From: Streptomyces clavuligerus
GTDB lineage: Bacteria; Actinomycetota; Actinomycetes; Streptomycetales; Streptomycetaceae
Length of the DNA stretch: 64,000 nucleotides
Direction of reading: 5' to 3'
NCBI RefSeq assembly: GCF_005519465.1
Contig: NZ_CP027858.1
Span: forward strand, 2,356,001-2,420,000
Made by a program: the position numbers and the translations under genes. This document shows positions 18,343-27,590 of the stretch, piece by piece. Below the pieces are notes generated by a model. The model saw only the letters and a list, made by a program, of their open reading frames with translations. It was not told where the DNA came from and made no database searches. The stretch's first letter is position 1. Every line of letters begins with the position of its first letter.

Positions 18343-18819
18343 ATGTCTGCTGACACCTCTTCCGCCATCGGCTCCGTCGAGAGTGCGCCCGTCTACGACG
18401 TCGACAACCCGGCTCCGGTCATCGAGGCCCCGCGCAAGCGCACGGGCAGGACCCCGCGCTCCACCCGCGGCAACTTCGAGATGGCCGCGTGGCTCTTCAT
18501 GCGCCTGTCCGGCGTGGTCCTGGTCGTCCTGGTCATCGGCCACCTGATCATCCAGCTGGTGCTGGACGGCGGTGTGTCCAAGATCGGCTTCGCGTTTGTC
18601 GCGGGCCGCTGGGCCTCGCCGTTCTGGCAGGTCTGGGATCTGCTGATGCTGTGGCTCGCCATGCTGCACGGCGCCAATGGTCTGCGCACGGTCATCAACG
18701 ACTACGCCGAGCGGCCGAACACGCGTCTGTGGCTCAAGGGCCTGCTGTACACCGCCACGGTGTTCACCATCCTTCTGGGCACGCTGGTGATCTTCACCTT
18801 CGACCCGAACATCCGCTAG
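18343..18819 (+). CDS. sdhD: Succinate dehydrogenase hydrophobic membrane anchor subunit
   Basis: 158 residues with three membrane helices. A 45-residue hydrophilic N-terminus precedes FEMAAWLFMRLSGVVLVVLV; MLHGANGLRTVINDY carries the conserved histidine and tyrosine of the anchor/quinone site. It forms the membrane part of complex II with SdhC. ATG at 18343; 25 bases before sdhA. Confidence 0.93.
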   Translation: MSADTSSAIGSVESAPVYDVDNPAPVIEAPRKRTGRTPRSTRGNFEMAAWLFMRLSGVVLVVLVIGHLIIQLVLDGGVSKIGFAFVAGRWASPFWQVWDLLMLWLAMLHGANGLRTVINDYAERPNTRLWLKGLLYTATVFTILLGTLVIFTFDPNIR

Positions 18820-18844
18820 GCACGGGGCTGAGGTAACTCCACTC

Positions 18845-20599
18845 ATGAAGATCCACAAGTACGACACCGTCATCGTCGGCGCCGGTGGCGCAGGCATGCG
18901 CGCCGCCATCGAGGCGACGAAGCGCAGCCGCACCGCCGTGCTGACGAAGCTCTACCCCACCCGCTCCCACACGGGCGCCGCGCAGGGCGGCATGGCCGCC
19001 GCGCTCGCCAATGTGGAGGAGGACAACTGGGAGTGGCACACCTTCGACACGGTCAAGGGCGGTGACTACCTGGTCGACCAGGACGCCGCCGAGATCCTGG
19101 CGAAGGAGGCCATCGACGCCGTCCTCGACCTGGAGAAGATGGGCCTGCCGTTCAACCGGACCCCGAACGGCACCATCGACCAGCGCCGCTTCGGCGGGCA
19201 CTCGCGCAACCACGGCGAGGCCCCGGTCCGCCGCTCCTGCTACGCCGCCGACCGCACCGGTCATATGATCCTCCAGACGCTGTATCAGAACTGCGTCAAG
19301 GAGGGCGTGGAGTTCTTCAACGAGTTCTACGTCCTGGACCAGCTCATCACCGAGGTCGACGGCGTCAAGCACTCGGCCGGTGTGGTCGCGTACGAGCTGG
19401 CCACCGGCGAGATCCATGTCTTCCAGGCGAAGGCCGTGATCTACGCCTCCGGCGGCACCGGCAAGTTCTTCAAGGTGACCTCCAACGCGCACACCCTCAC
19501 CGGTGACGGCCAGGCGGCCTGCTACCGGCGCGGCCTGCCGCTGGAGGACATGGAGTTCTTCCAGTTCCACCCGACGGGCATCTGGCGCATGGGCATCCTG
19601 CTCACGGAGGGCGCCCGCGGTGAGGGCGGCATCCTGCGCAACAAGGACGGCGAGCGCTTCATGGAGAAGTACGCGCCCGTCATGAAGGACCTCGCCTCGC
19701 GCGACGTCGTCTCCCGCTCCATCTACACGGAGATCCGCGAGGGCCGCGGCTGCGGTCCCGAGGGCGACCACGTCTACCTGGACCTGACCCACCTGCCGCC
19801 GGAGCAGCTCGACGCCAAGCTCCCGGACATCACCGAGTTCGCGCGGACCTACCTCGGCATCGAGCCCTACACGGACCCGATTCCGATCCAGCCGACCGCG
19901 CACTACGCCATGGGCGGCATCCCGACCAATGTCGAGGGTGAGGTGCTGTCCGACAACACCACCGTCGTGCCGGGTCTGTACGCCGCCGGTGAGGTCGCCT
20001 GTGTCTCCGTGCACGGCGCCAACCGGCTGGGCACCAACTCGCTGCTGGACATCAATGTCTTCGGCCGCCGCGCGGGCATCGCCGCCGCGGAGTACTCCGC
20101 CACGGCCGAGTGGGTCGAGCTGCCGGAGGACCCCGCCTCGCTCGTCGTGAAGACGGTGGAGGACCTGCGGGAGTCCGAGGGCGGCGAGCGCGTGGCGGAC
20201 ATCCGCCGCGAGCTCCAGGAGACCATGGACGCCAATGTCATGGTCTTCCGCACCGAGCAGACGATCAAGACCGCGGTCGAGAAGATCGCGGAGCTGCGCG
20301 AGCGCTACCGGAACGTGGCGATCCAGGACAAGGGCAAGCGGTTCAACACGGACCTGCTGGAGGCCATCGAGCTGGGCAACCTGCTGGAGCTGGCCGAGGT
20401 CATGGCCGTCTCCGCGCTGGCCCGCAAGGAGTCCCGCGGCGGTCACTACCGCGAGGACTACCCGAACCGCGACGACGTCAACTTCATGCGCCACACCATG
20501 GCGTACCGCGAGGTCGGCGACGACGGCTCCGAGACCGTCCGTCTCGACTACAAGCCGGTCGTCCAGACCCGCTACCAGCCGATGGAGCGTAAGTACTGA
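18845..20599 (+). CDS. sdhA: Succinate dehydrogenase flavoprotein subunit
   Basis: 584 residues, full length. Oxidises succinate to fumarate in the TCA cycle and passes electrons to SdhB. The FAD-binding VGAGGAGMRAA lies at the N-terminus, the covalent-FAD histidine in RSHTGAAQGGM, active-site residues in FFQFHPTGI and TAHYAMGGIP, and HGANRLGTNSLLD near residue 395. The last base of its TGA is the first base of the sdhB ATG, so the two are coupled. Confidence 0.97.
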   Translation: MKIHKYDTVIVGAGGAGMRAAIEATKRSRTAVLTKLYPTRSHTGAAQGGMAAALANVEEDNWEWHTFDTVKGGDYLVDQDAAEILAKEAIDAVLDLEKMGLPFNRTPNGTIDQRRFGGHSRNHGEAPVRRSCYAADRTGHMILQTLYQNCVKEGVEFFNEFYVLDQLITEVDGVKHSAGVVAYELATGEIHVFQAKAVIYASGGTGKFFKVTSNAHTLTGDGQAACYRRGLPLEDMEFFQFHPTGIWRMGILLTEGARGEGGILRNKDGERFMEKYAPVMKDLASRDVVSRSIYTEIREGRGCGPEGDHVYLDLTHLPPEQLDAKLPDITEFARTYLGIEPYTDPIPIQPTAHYAMGGIPTNVEGEVLSDNTTVVPGLYAAGEVACVSVHGANRLGTNSLLDINVFGRRAGIAAAEYSATAEWVELPEDPASLVVKTVEDLRESEGGERVADIRRELQETMDANVMVFRTEQTIKTAVEKIAELRERYRNVAIQDKGKRFNTDLLEAIELGNLLELAEVMAVSALARKESRGGHYREDYPNRDDVNFMRHTMAYREVGDDGSETVRLDYKPVVQTRYQPMERKY

Positions 20600-21357
20600 T
20601 GGCTACCCCTGTCATGGACAAGGTCGAGGCCGAGGCCGCGGCCTCCCCGTACATCACCGTCACCTTCCGGATCCGGCGCTTCAACCCGGAGATCTCCGAG
20701 CACGCGGTCTGGGAGGACTTCGAGCTGGAGATCGACCCGAAGGAGCGGGTCCTCGACGGCCTCCACAAGATCAAGTGGGACCAGGACGGCACGCTGACCT
20801 TCCGCCGCTCCTGCGCCCATGGCATCTGCGGCTCCGACGCGATGCGGATCAACGGCAAGAACAGGCTCGCCTGCAAGACGCTGATCAAGGATCTCAACCC
20901 GGAGAAGCCCATCACGGTCGAGGCCATCAAGGGCCTGACGGTCCTCAAGGACCTCGTCGTGGACATGGAGCCGTTCTTCCAGGCGTACCGCGATGTGATG
21001 CCGTTCCTCGTCACCGAGGGGAACGAGCCCACCCGCGAGCGGCTCCAGACCGCTGAGGACCGCGAGCGCTTCGACGACACCACGAAGTGCATCCTGTGCG
21101 CGGCCTGCACCACGTCCTGCCCGGTCTTCTGGAACGACGGCCAGTACTTCGGCCCGGCGGCCATCGTCAACGCCCACCGCTTCATCTTCGACTCGCGTGA
21201 CGAGGCCGGTGAGCAGCGGCTGGAGATCCTGAACGACAAGGACGGCGTCTGGCGCTGCCGTACGACCTTCAACTGCACGGACGCCTGCCCGCGCGGTATC
21301 GAGGTCACGAAGGCCATCCAGGAGGTCAAGCGCGCGCTGATCACCCGCCGTTACTGA
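20599..21357 (+). CDS. sdhB: Succinate dehydrogenase iron-sulfur subunit
   Basis: 252 residues. Carries the three Fe-S clusters between flavin and quinone: RRSCAHGICGSDAM plus a later cysteine for [2Fe-2S], CILCAACTTSCPVFW and FNCTDACPRGI for the [4Fe-4S] and [3Fe-4S] clusters. It starts on the last base of the sdhA stop (TGATG) and ends the operon before the terminator at 21388. Confidence 0.97.
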   Translation: MATPVMDKVEAEAAASPYITVTFRIRRFNPEISEHAVWEDFELEIDPKERVLDGLHKIKWDQDGTLTFRRSCAHGICGSDAMRINGKNRLACKTLIKDLNPEKPITVEAIKGLTVLKDLVVDMEPFFQAYRDVMPFLVTEGNEPTRERLQTAEDRERFDDTTKCILCAACTTSCPVFWNDGQYFGPAAIVNAHRFIFDSRDEAGEQRLEILNDKDGVWRCRTTFNCTDACPRGIEVTKAIQEVKRALITRRY

Positions 21358-21387
21358 CGGCGGGCGCGCACCGCGGCCATGAGGCAC

Positions 21388-21422
21388 CGGGGCCCCGATT
21401 CCGTTCCGGGATCGGGGCCCCG
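21388..21422 (+). terminator. Terminator of the sdh operon
   Basis: Perfect 12-base stem CGGGGCCCCGAT / ATCGGGGCCCCG with an 11-base loop, 30 bases after the sdhB stop. Confidence 0.8.
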
Positions 21423-21533
21423 CCCTGTGCGCCCGGGGCGCCTGAGCACAAGGACTCTTCACCGGGGCACGGCGGACCTGGCAGGATCGTGCCCGGTGGC
21501 CGGAGCACGGGCACGGGAAGCGGGGACACGGGG

Positions 21534-22106
21534 ATGAACGAGCCGAATCCTTATCAGGCGGAGGGCGAGCCGGAGTACCAGTGGGGGCCGCCACAGCCCT
21601 ACGGGTATCCGCAGCAGGGCCCGGGGTACGGAGATCCGCACGCCGGTCCTCCCGCGCACCCCGGGTACGCGCCGACGCAGCCCGGGTACACGCCGACGCA
21701 GCCCGCGGGGACGCCGGTGCCGGGGGCCGTCGCCGGGTACGGGCCCGCGCCGCTGGCGCCGATGAGCCCGGCGGTGACGATCGGGGACATCACCGTGGTG
21801 GGCGATCAGATCATCACCCCCGCGGGGACCATGCCGCTCAAGGGCGCGGTCTGGAACGCGGTGGATCTCTCCCGGACCAGTGAGAAGATCCCGACCTACG
21901 CCATCGTTCTCGCGGTGGTCTTCTCCCTCGCCTGTCTGGTGGGGCTCTTCTTCCTGCTGATGAAGGAGAAGGAGACCAGCGGCTATATCCAGGTCAGTGT
22001 GGCGAGCGGGGGCAAGCACCACACGACGATGATCCCGGCGCACGGTCCGGAGGTCTTCCAGCAGGTCATGGCGCAGGTCGGGTACGCCCGTACGCTCAGC
22101 GTCTGA
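21534..22106 (+). CDS. Hypothetical single-pass membrane protein with Pro/Tyr/Gly-rich N-terminus
   Basis: 190 residues. The first 75 are PGY-type repeats (PGYAPTQPGYTPTQP). A small folded stretch follows (VTIGDITVVGDQIITPAGTM), then one membrane helix at about 122-143 (YAIVLAVVFSLACLVGLFFLL) and a 40-residue tail with ETSGYIQVSVASGGKHHTTM. ATG at 21534 follows CGGGGACACGGGG. The layout is common among Streptomyces proteins of unknown function; no reaction can be assigned. Confidence 0.7.
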   Translation: MNEPNPYQAEGEPEYQWGPPQPYGYPQQGPGYGDPHAGPPAHPGYAPTQPGYTPTQPAGTPVPGAVAGYGPAPLAPMSPAVTIGDITVVGDQIITPAGTMPLKGAVWNAVDLSRTSEKIPTYAIVLAVVFSLACLVGLFFLLMKEKETSGYIQVSVASGGKHHTTMIPAHGPEVFQQVMAQVGYARTLSV

Positions 22107-22172
22107 ACGTTCACCGGCGCCTTCGACCCGTTCGGCGACGCCTGCGACCGGCCCTGCCGTCGTCCGTCCGCC

Positions 22173-23678
22173 CTATGCCTGGCGGGAGGCGAGCTGGACG
22201 ATGGTGATGTCCGACTCGGCGCCGACGCGGACGGGCGGGCCCCAGGCCCCGGCGCCCCGGCTGACGTAGAGCTGGGTGTCCCCGTAGCGCTCCAGGCCCG
22301 CCACGGTGGGGTTGGCCAGCTCGGCGAGGTAGTTCCCTGGCCAGAGCTGGCCGCCGTGGGTGTGGCCGGAGAGCTGGAGGTCGACGCCGTGCTCGACGGC
22401 GTCGTGGATCACGACGGGCTGATGGGCGAGGAGGACGGCGGCCCGGGAGCGGTCCCGGTCGCCGAGCGCCCGCGCGAAGTCCGGGCCCTGGCCGGTGGAC
22501 TCGCCCTCGACGTCGTTCACCCCGGCGAGGTCGAAGCCGCCCGCTATCTCGACGCGCTCGTTCTCCAGCGGTTTGAGGCCCAGTTCACGGACGTGCTCCA
22601 CCCACTGTTCGGCGCCGGAGAAGTACTCGTGGTTGCCGGTCACGAAGAAGGAGCCGTGGCGGGCGCGGAGCTGGGCGAGGGGTTCGGCCGCCGGGCCGAG
22701 GTCGGCGACGGTGCCGTCGACCATGTCGCCGACGACGGCGACGAGGTCGGGCTGGGCCGCGTTGATGGTGTCGACGATCCGCTGGGTGTGGGCGCGCCCC
22801 AGGATGGGGCCGATGTGGATGTCGCTGACGACGGCGATCCGCAGACCGTGCGCGGAGCGGGGGAGCTTGGCGAGCGGGACGGTGACACGCTTCAGCCGGG
22901 GGCCGCGCAGGACGCCGTGGGCGCCGTGTCCGACGGTGCCGAGGGCGGCGGCAGCGGCGCCCGCGGCGACCGTCCGGGAGACGAACAGGCGGCGGGACAC
23001 GGCCCGGGCGGGCTCGGCGGCGGCCGGTCCGGGTGCCGGGGCGATCTCCGTGACGGGCTCGGACGCGGGCTCGGACTCAGGCGCGGGCTCGGGCTTCGCG
23101 GTGCCGGAGGAGGTGCCGGAAGCCGAGGCGGTGCCCGCGTCGGTGTCCTGGCGGGCGGCGGTCTCCCGCGGCTCCTCGGCGCCGGGGACGGGCACGGGCT
23201 CGGGCCGGGCTGCCACCGGCGCCGTGCCCGCGTCCGCGCCCGTGGCGCTGCTCGTGGTGGTGCTCGTGGTGGTACCGGTGATGGTGCTCGTGGTGGTGCT
23301 CGTCACCGGGGCCGCCGTCGCGGTGGTCTCCGGGCGCCCGGAACGCGCCGTTCTCTTCGCCGTCCGGTCCCACCTCAGCCAGATCGCCCGTACCGCCTCG
23401 CCCACCAACAGCGCCAGGACCAGGTAGAGCAGCACGGCCAGCCAGAGATAGCCCGGCCAGGCAAGTATGCGTTCCAGCCAGAACGGCACTCCCGCGCGTC
23501 TCGCGACCAGCGCGCCCACGGAGAGCACGGGCAGGATGACGAGCGCCACCGTGCCGACCCGGCGTGCCGTACCGGGGCCACGCGTGGTGTCCCGTACGAC
23601 CCGCCGCCAGACATACCAGTGGACCCCCGCCAACAGGGCTACCACCGCGATCACTACCAGTACGACGACGGCCAGCAC
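22173..23678 (-). CDS. Membrane-anchored metallophosphoesterase
   Basis: 501 residues. Three N-terminal hydrophobic segments (about 1-20, 42-60, 74-95), then a Thr/Ser/Pro-rich linker with repeats (TSTTTSTITGTTTSTTTSS), a second hydrophobic piece with an Arg-Arg start near 231, and a YkuE-type calcineurin-like domain at about 275-495. All metal motifs are present: SDIHIG, GDMVDG, GNHEYF, AHQP and SGHTHGG. The GTG at 23678 has GGGGAG upstream. Such proteins act on lipid or nucleotide pyrophosphates; the substrate here is unknown. Confidence 0.85.
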   Translation of the reverse strand: MLAVVVLVVIAVVALLAGVHWYVWRRVVRDTTRGPGTARRVGTVALVILPVLSVGALVARRAGVPFWLERILAWPGYLWLAVLLYLVLALLVGEAVRAIWLRWDRTAKRTARSGRPETTATAAPVTSTTTSTITGTTTSTTTSSATGADAGTAPVAARPEPVPVPGAEEPRETAARQDTDAGTASASGTSSGTAKPEPAPESEPASEPVTEIAPAPGPAAAEPARAVSRRLFVSRTVAAGAAAAALGTVGHGAHGVLRGPRLKRVTVPLAKLPRSAHGLRIAVVSDIHIGPILGRAHTQRIVDTINAAQPDLVAVVGDMVDGTVADLGPAAEPLAQLRARHGSFFVTGNHEYFSGAEQWVEHVRELGLKPLENERVEIAGGFDLAGVNDVEGESTGQGPDFARALGDRDRSRAAVLLAHQPVVIHDAVEHGVDLQLSGHTHGGQLWPGNYLAELANPTVAGLERYGDTQLYVSRGAGAWGPPVRVGAESDITIVQLASRQA

Positions 23679-23689
23679 AGAAAGCTCCC

Positions 23690-23932
23690 CTATTCTTCAC
23701 GCCGCAGAGCGCGAACCCCACGCAACCCGATGGCTCCCACGGCCGTCCCCAGGATCAGGGATGTGACAGCGAGCAGCAGGTGAACCCAGAAGTAGGCCGT
23801 CGGATCACCGGCGTCGTCGAACGCGAGTCCGCTGCCGTCCTCCCACAGGTTCTTGACGAAGGTGACCCAGATGAACCAGCTCCACACCCCGAAAGCGAGC
23901 AGGAACCAGGAGACGGGGCGGCTGAGCTTCAT
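23690..23932 (-). CDS. SCO4848 family membrane protein
   Basis: 80 residues with two membrane helices (PVSWFLLAFGVWSWFIWVTF and FWVHLLLAVTSLILGTAVGA) around a short Asp/Trp-containing loop (KNLWEDGSGLAFDD). It matches the small conserved Streptomyces family named after SCO4848. Its stop is 11 bases before the metallophosphoesterase start, so the two are probably cotranscribed. Function unknown. Confidence 0.8.
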   Translation of the reverse strand: MKLSRPVSWFLLAFGVWSWFIWVTFVKNLWEDGSGLAFDDAGDPTAYFWVHLLLAVTSLILGTAVGAIGLRGVRALRREE

Positions 23933-24121
23933 ACGTCCAGTATCGCGATCGGCCGTGGCCGCCTTCCGTCCGGGTGGGGTCACCCGGACGGACCGTCCGG
24001 ACGGGGACGCCCGCCGCACCCGCGCGGGTAGGGTCACCGGTGGTGCCCACGCCGGTGGGCTGACTCAGCGGTCCCCCCGGCGAGTCCCGAACCCGATAAA
24101 CATATTTTCTTTCTTTCCCTG

Positions 24122-24137
24122 TACTTTCACCTGCGTG
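24122..24137 (+). promoter_or_regulatory. Leaderless -10 box for the D,D-carboxypeptidase
   Basis: TACTTT at 24122-24127, seven bases, GTG at 24135, inside an unusually AT-rich stretch (24095-24127). No ribosome site precedes the GTG. Confidence 0.5.
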
Positions 24138-25439
24138 TCTGTCGTGAAGAGCACCCTGAAGAAGAGCACGAGGAACCGCGTGAGGACGACCGTGCGGACC
24201 ACCGCGCGGAAGGCCGCGCTGGTGGTCGCCGCCGCCTCGCTCCTTCCCGCCCTGGGGGGCGCCCCCGCCTTCGCGGACACCCACGACGACAAGCCGCAGG
24301 GGAAGAACAGCGCCACAACGGCCCGGAAGCACCCCGACCCCCCGGCGGTCATGTCCACGGTCGGCGGGGCCCGGCTGGGCGTGGCGGGCACTCAGGTCAG
24401 CCTGGGCACCGGCGCCCCCGTCCTGCCCAAGGATCTGACCGCCCGCTCCTGGGTCGTGGCCGACGCCGAGAGCGGCGAGGTGCTGGCCGCGCACAACCCG
24501 CACTGGCGGCTCGCCCCGGCCTCCACCCTGAAGATGCTCTTCGCGGACACCCTGCTGCCCAAGCTGCCGAAGGCCACGACCCACAAGGTGTCCGCCGACG
24601 AACTGGCGGACGTGGGCCTGAACAGCAGTGTGGTCGGGGTGGAGGAGGACATGACGTACTCCATCCACGATCTGTGGCTGGGGGTCTTCCTGCGCTCGGG
24701 CAACGACGCCGTCCATGTGCTGTCCGCGCTGAACGGCGGCATCGACAAGACCGTCCAGGACATGCAGGCGCACGCCGAGGAGCTTCAGGCACTGGACACC
24801 CAGGTCGTCTCCCCCGACGGCTACGACGCCGCGGGGCAGGTCTCCTCCGCGTACGACCTCACCCTGATCGCCCGCAGCGGTCTCCAGAAGAAGGACTTCC
24901 GCGAGTACAGCGCGACGATGACGGCGGACTTCCCCGGCAAGGGGCAGATCGTGACCACCAACCGGCTGCTGACGGGGGACTTCGGCCTCGACCCGTACAA
25001 GGGGCTCGCGGGCGTCAAGAACGGGAGCACCACGCACGCGGGCGCGACCTTCACCGGTGTCGCCGAGCGCGGTGGGCGGGTCCTGCTGGTGACGGTGATG
25101 AACCCGGAGTCCGAGGAGAACAACGCCGTCTACAAGGAGACCGAGCGGCTGCTCGACTGGGGCTTCGCGGCGGCGGGCAAGGTCACCCCGGTGGGCGAGC
25201 TGGTGCCGCCGAAGTCGGCCGCCCTCGACGACACGATGGCGGCGGGCCCGTCCAACGGGCCGAGCGGGACCGCGTCCGCGACGCCCGGCCCCGCCGCCGC
25301 TGCCGCCGCCTCGGCGACCCGCGCCCAGGAGCCCTCCGGGGGCGTGGGTACCGCCCTCGCGGTCGCGGGCGGGGTACTGATCGCGCTCGCGGCCGGGGTG
25401 TTCGTGGTCAACCGCCGCTGGCCCTCCCGCCGGAGCTGA
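24135..25439 (+). CDS. D-alanyl-D-alanine carboxypeptidase (penicillin-binding, S11)
   Basis: 434 residues. An Arg/Lys-rich N-terminus, hydrophobic core at about 27-45 and PAFAD cleavage region export it; a C-terminal hydrophobic segment (GTALAVAGGVLIALAAGVFVV) anchors it. The catalytic SxxK is ASTLK (Ser about 130), SxN is SGN near 188, and the KTG box reads KNGST near 298. It trims the terminal D-alanine of peptidoglycan pentapeptides. The GTG at 24135 fits the leaderless -10; another GTG at 24144 is possible. From memory it is the counterpart of SCO4847. The 3' end overlaps the BrkB-type gene by 32 bases, tail to tail. Confidence 0.9.
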   Translation: MSVVKSTLKKSTRNRVRTTVRTTARKAALVVAAASLLPALGGAPAFADTHDDKPQGKNSATTARKHPDPPAVMSTVGGARLGVAGTQVSLGTGAPVLPKDLTARSWVVADAESGEVLAAHNPHWRLAPASTLKMLFADTLLPKLPKATTHKVSADELADVGLNSSVVGVEEDMTYSIHDLWLGVFLRSGNDAVHVLSALNGGIDKTVQDMQAHAEELQALDTQVVSPDGYDAAGQVSSAYDLTLIARSGLQKKDFREYSATMTADFPGKGQIVTTNRLLTGDFGLDPYKGLAGVKNGSTTHAGATFTGVAERGGRVLLVTVMNPESEENNAVYKETERLLDWGFAAAGKVTPVGELVPPKSAALDDTMAAGPSNGPSGTASATPGPAAAAAASATRAQEPSGGVGTALAVAGGVLIALAAGVFVVNRRWPSRRS

Positions 25440-26394
25440 GCCCGTCCGGGCCCGGGGCGGCACCCCCGTCGCCGACAACGGAGCCGGAGTCGGGAACGGG
25501 GCCGGGGACGGGGCCGGAGTCGGAGTCGGGAGCGGGGTCGGGAACGGGGTCGCTGCCGTTGCCGGGTGTCGCCGTCCACGCGGCGCAGTACAGCAGCAGC
25601 TTCGCCGTGAAGTTGATCCACAGCAGCAGGGCGACCGGCACCCCGAAGGCCCCGTAGAGGCTCTTGGCCGCGACCTGCTGCATATAGCCGCTGAGCAGCA
25701 GTTTCAGCAGCTCGAACCCGATCGCGCCGAGCAGTGCGGCCACCAGCAGCGGACGGCGGCCCGGCCGCACCCCGGGCAGCAGGGTGAGCAGATAGAGCAG
25801 CATCAGGAAGTCGGCGACGACGGCGATGGCGATGGCCGCGACCGCGAGGAGGACGCCCCCGGCCCCGCCGCGTTCGACGCCCAGCCGCTCCGCGCCCCAG
25901 CCGACGGCCGAGGTGCCGAGCGCGGACGCGGCGAGCGAGACCAGCGCGGTGGCGCCGAGGCCGAGGAGTACGCCCGTGTCCTTGGCCTTGCGGAGCAGGA
26001 AGTTCCCCCGGTCCTCGTCGTCGAGGCCCCACACGGCCCGCAGGCAGTCCCGCATCGAGCCGATCCAGCCGATCCCGGTGACGAGCAGGAAGGCGCCCGC
26101 GACCAGGCCGACGGTACCCGCGTTGGCCACCAGTGAGCCGAAGTCGAGCTGGTCGGAGATCCCGGGCACCTGCTCGCTGATCCGCGCCTCCAACCGGCCG
26201 GCGCGGTCCGCGCCGATGAGGGCGGCGGCCACCGCGGCCGCCACGGTGAGCAGCGGGAAGAGGGCGAGAAAGCTCAGGAAGGTGATGGCGGCGGCCAGTC
26301 GCGCCCAGTGCGCGCGCTCCAGCGTCAGATAGCTGCGCCAGGCGTGGGTCCGCGTCAGCCGGGCCAGTCCCGGCACCTTCTCCATCCAGTCCAT
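25408..26394 (-). CDS. YihY/BrkB family inner-membrane protein
   Basis: 328 residues with six membrane helices typical of the family (LAAAITFLSFLALFPLLTVA, TVGLVAGAFLLVTGIGWIGSMRD start, GVPVALLLWINFTAKLLLYC end). Role unproven, despite the old ribonuclease BN name. The last 50 residues are a Pro/Asp/Ser/Gly repeat (DSDSGPVPGPVPDSGS) from hexamer-like DNA repeats at 25480-25560, part of which overlaps the convergent carboxypeptidase gene. Confidence 0.85.
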   Translation of the reverse strand: MDWMEKVPGLARLTRTHAWRSYLTLERAHWARLAAAITFLSFLALFPLLTVAAAVAAALIGADRAGRLEARISEQVPGISDQLDFGSLVANAGTVGLVAGAFLLVTGIGWIGSMRDCLRAVWGLDDEDRGNFLLRKAKDTGVLLGLGATALVSLAASALGTSAVGWGAERLGVERGGAGGVLLAVAAIAIAVVADFLMLLYLLTLLPGVRPGRRPLLVAALLGAIGFELLKLLLSGYMQQVAAKSLYGAFGVPVALLLWINFTAKLLLYCAAWTATPGNGSDPVPDPAPDSDSGPVPGPVPDSGSVVGDGGAAPGPDGLSSGGRASGG

Positions 26395-26562
26395 GCGGTA
26401 CGCCTACCCAGCCGTGGCCGTGGTTCACCGACCGCCGGAAGCGGAGGTTCCGCACAGCGCCGCGACCGCCCGGGACACACCGGACGCGAGCATCCCGGAC
26501 GCGACCGCCCCGGACGCGGGCGCCACAAACCCGAGCACCACATACCCAAGCACCGCAGACCC

Positions 26563-26622
26563 GGGCGTCACAGACCCGGGCATCGCGGACCCGGGCACCG
26601 CGGACCCGGGCGTCACAGACCC
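26563..26622. repeat. 15-base tandem repeat, four clear units
   Basis: Four in-register units of GGGCGTCACAGACCC / GGGCATCGCGGACCC type at 26563, 26578, 26593 and 26608; the first and last are identical. Decayed units continue left to about 26470. The array runs into the last codons of the UbiA-type gene. 26395-26562 has no supported gene. Confidence 0.8.
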
Positions 26623-27590
26623 GCGACGGCGCACGCGTACATCGCCGCCCACACCAGCCCGATCACGGCGAGCGCCCGGTCCCGCAGCACCACCTCCTCG
26701 GGTTCGCCCGCCGTCCCCCGGTCGGCGAAGACGGCGTAGCGGAGCACGGCGAGGATGAACGCGATCATGGAGAGCTGCCGCCAGGGCAGCAGCGAGGCCC
26801 CGCCCCCGGAGCCCGGTCCGCCGTCGGACTCCAGGGCCCAGAGGCAGTAGCCGAGGACGGCGACCCCGGCGGCGAGCTGCCAGACGAACCGCAGATAGCC
26901 GGTGGTGTACTCGGTGAGCAGGGCCCGGGTCGCGCCCTTGTCGCCCGCGAGCTGCACGGCCTCGGAGTACCGTTTCGCCGCCACCATGAAGAGCGCGCCG
27001 AACCCGGTGGTGATGAGGAACCAGCGGGAGAGCGGGATACCGAGCGCGACCCCGCCGGTCGTCGCCCGCATCAGAAACCCGGTGGTGACCACGGCCATGT
27101 CGACGACCAGGACATGTTTGAGCCAGAGGCAGTACGCGAACTGCATCGAGAGGTACGCGGTGAGCAGGGCGCCGGTCAGGGCGTTGCACAGGGCCGCCGC
27201 GCCCGCGACGGCGAGGACGGCGAGCAGCGCGCCGACGGTGTAGGCGAGCGGGGCGGGCACCTCTCCCGCGGCGACCGGGCGGCGGCGCTTCACCGGGTGG
27301 GCGCGGTCCGCCTCGGCGTCACGGGCGTCGTTGACGAGGTAGACGGCGCAGGCGGCGGCGGTGAAGAGGACGAAGACGAGGGCCAGGTGGGTGGTGTTGT
27401 GGAGGGAGTCCAGTTCGCCGGCGGCTGCGGGGGCCGCCGCGACCAGGAGGTTCTTGACCCATTGGCGGGGGCGGGCGGTGCGGAGCAGTCCGGTGGCCAG
27501 GGTCCTCGCCCGGGGCCGCGCGAAGGGCCCGGAGCGCCGCCGTCCGGGGCGGTCGGGGAGATCGAGGAGAACGGTGCCGCGCTCGCTCAC
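26613..27590 (-). CDS. Decaprenyl-phosphate phosphoribosyltransferase (UbiA family)
   Basis: 325 residues, polytopic. Transfers 5-phosphoribose from PRPP to polyprenyl phosphate, the first committed step toward decaprenylphosphoryl-arabinose. RPRQWVKNLLVAAAP, then the Mg/diphosphate motif YLVNDARDAEADRAHPVKRR, and the second motif KRYSEAVQLAGDKGATR match the mycobacterial Rv3806c type rather than menaquinone prenyltransferases. Nine or so membrane helices. The GTG at 27590 overlaps the PAP2 stop (GTGA), so both are one operon. The last three codons lie in a 15-base repeat array. Confidence 0.85.
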   Translation of the reverse strand: MSERGTVLLDLPDRPGRRRSGPFARPRARTLATGLLRTARPRQWVKNLLVAAAPAAAGELDSLHNTTHLALVFVLFTAAACAVYLVNDARDAEADRAHPVKRRRPVAAGEVPAPLAYTVGALLAVLAVAGAAALCNALTGALLTAYLSMQFAYCLWLKHVLVVDMAVVTTGFLMRATTGGVALGIPLSRWFLITTGFGALFMVAAKRYSEAVQLAGDKGATRALLTEYTTGYLRFVWQLAAGVAVLGYCLWALESDGGPGSGGGASLLPWRQLSMIAFILAVLRYAVFADRGTAGEPEEVVLRDRALAVIGLVWAAMYACAVAGL

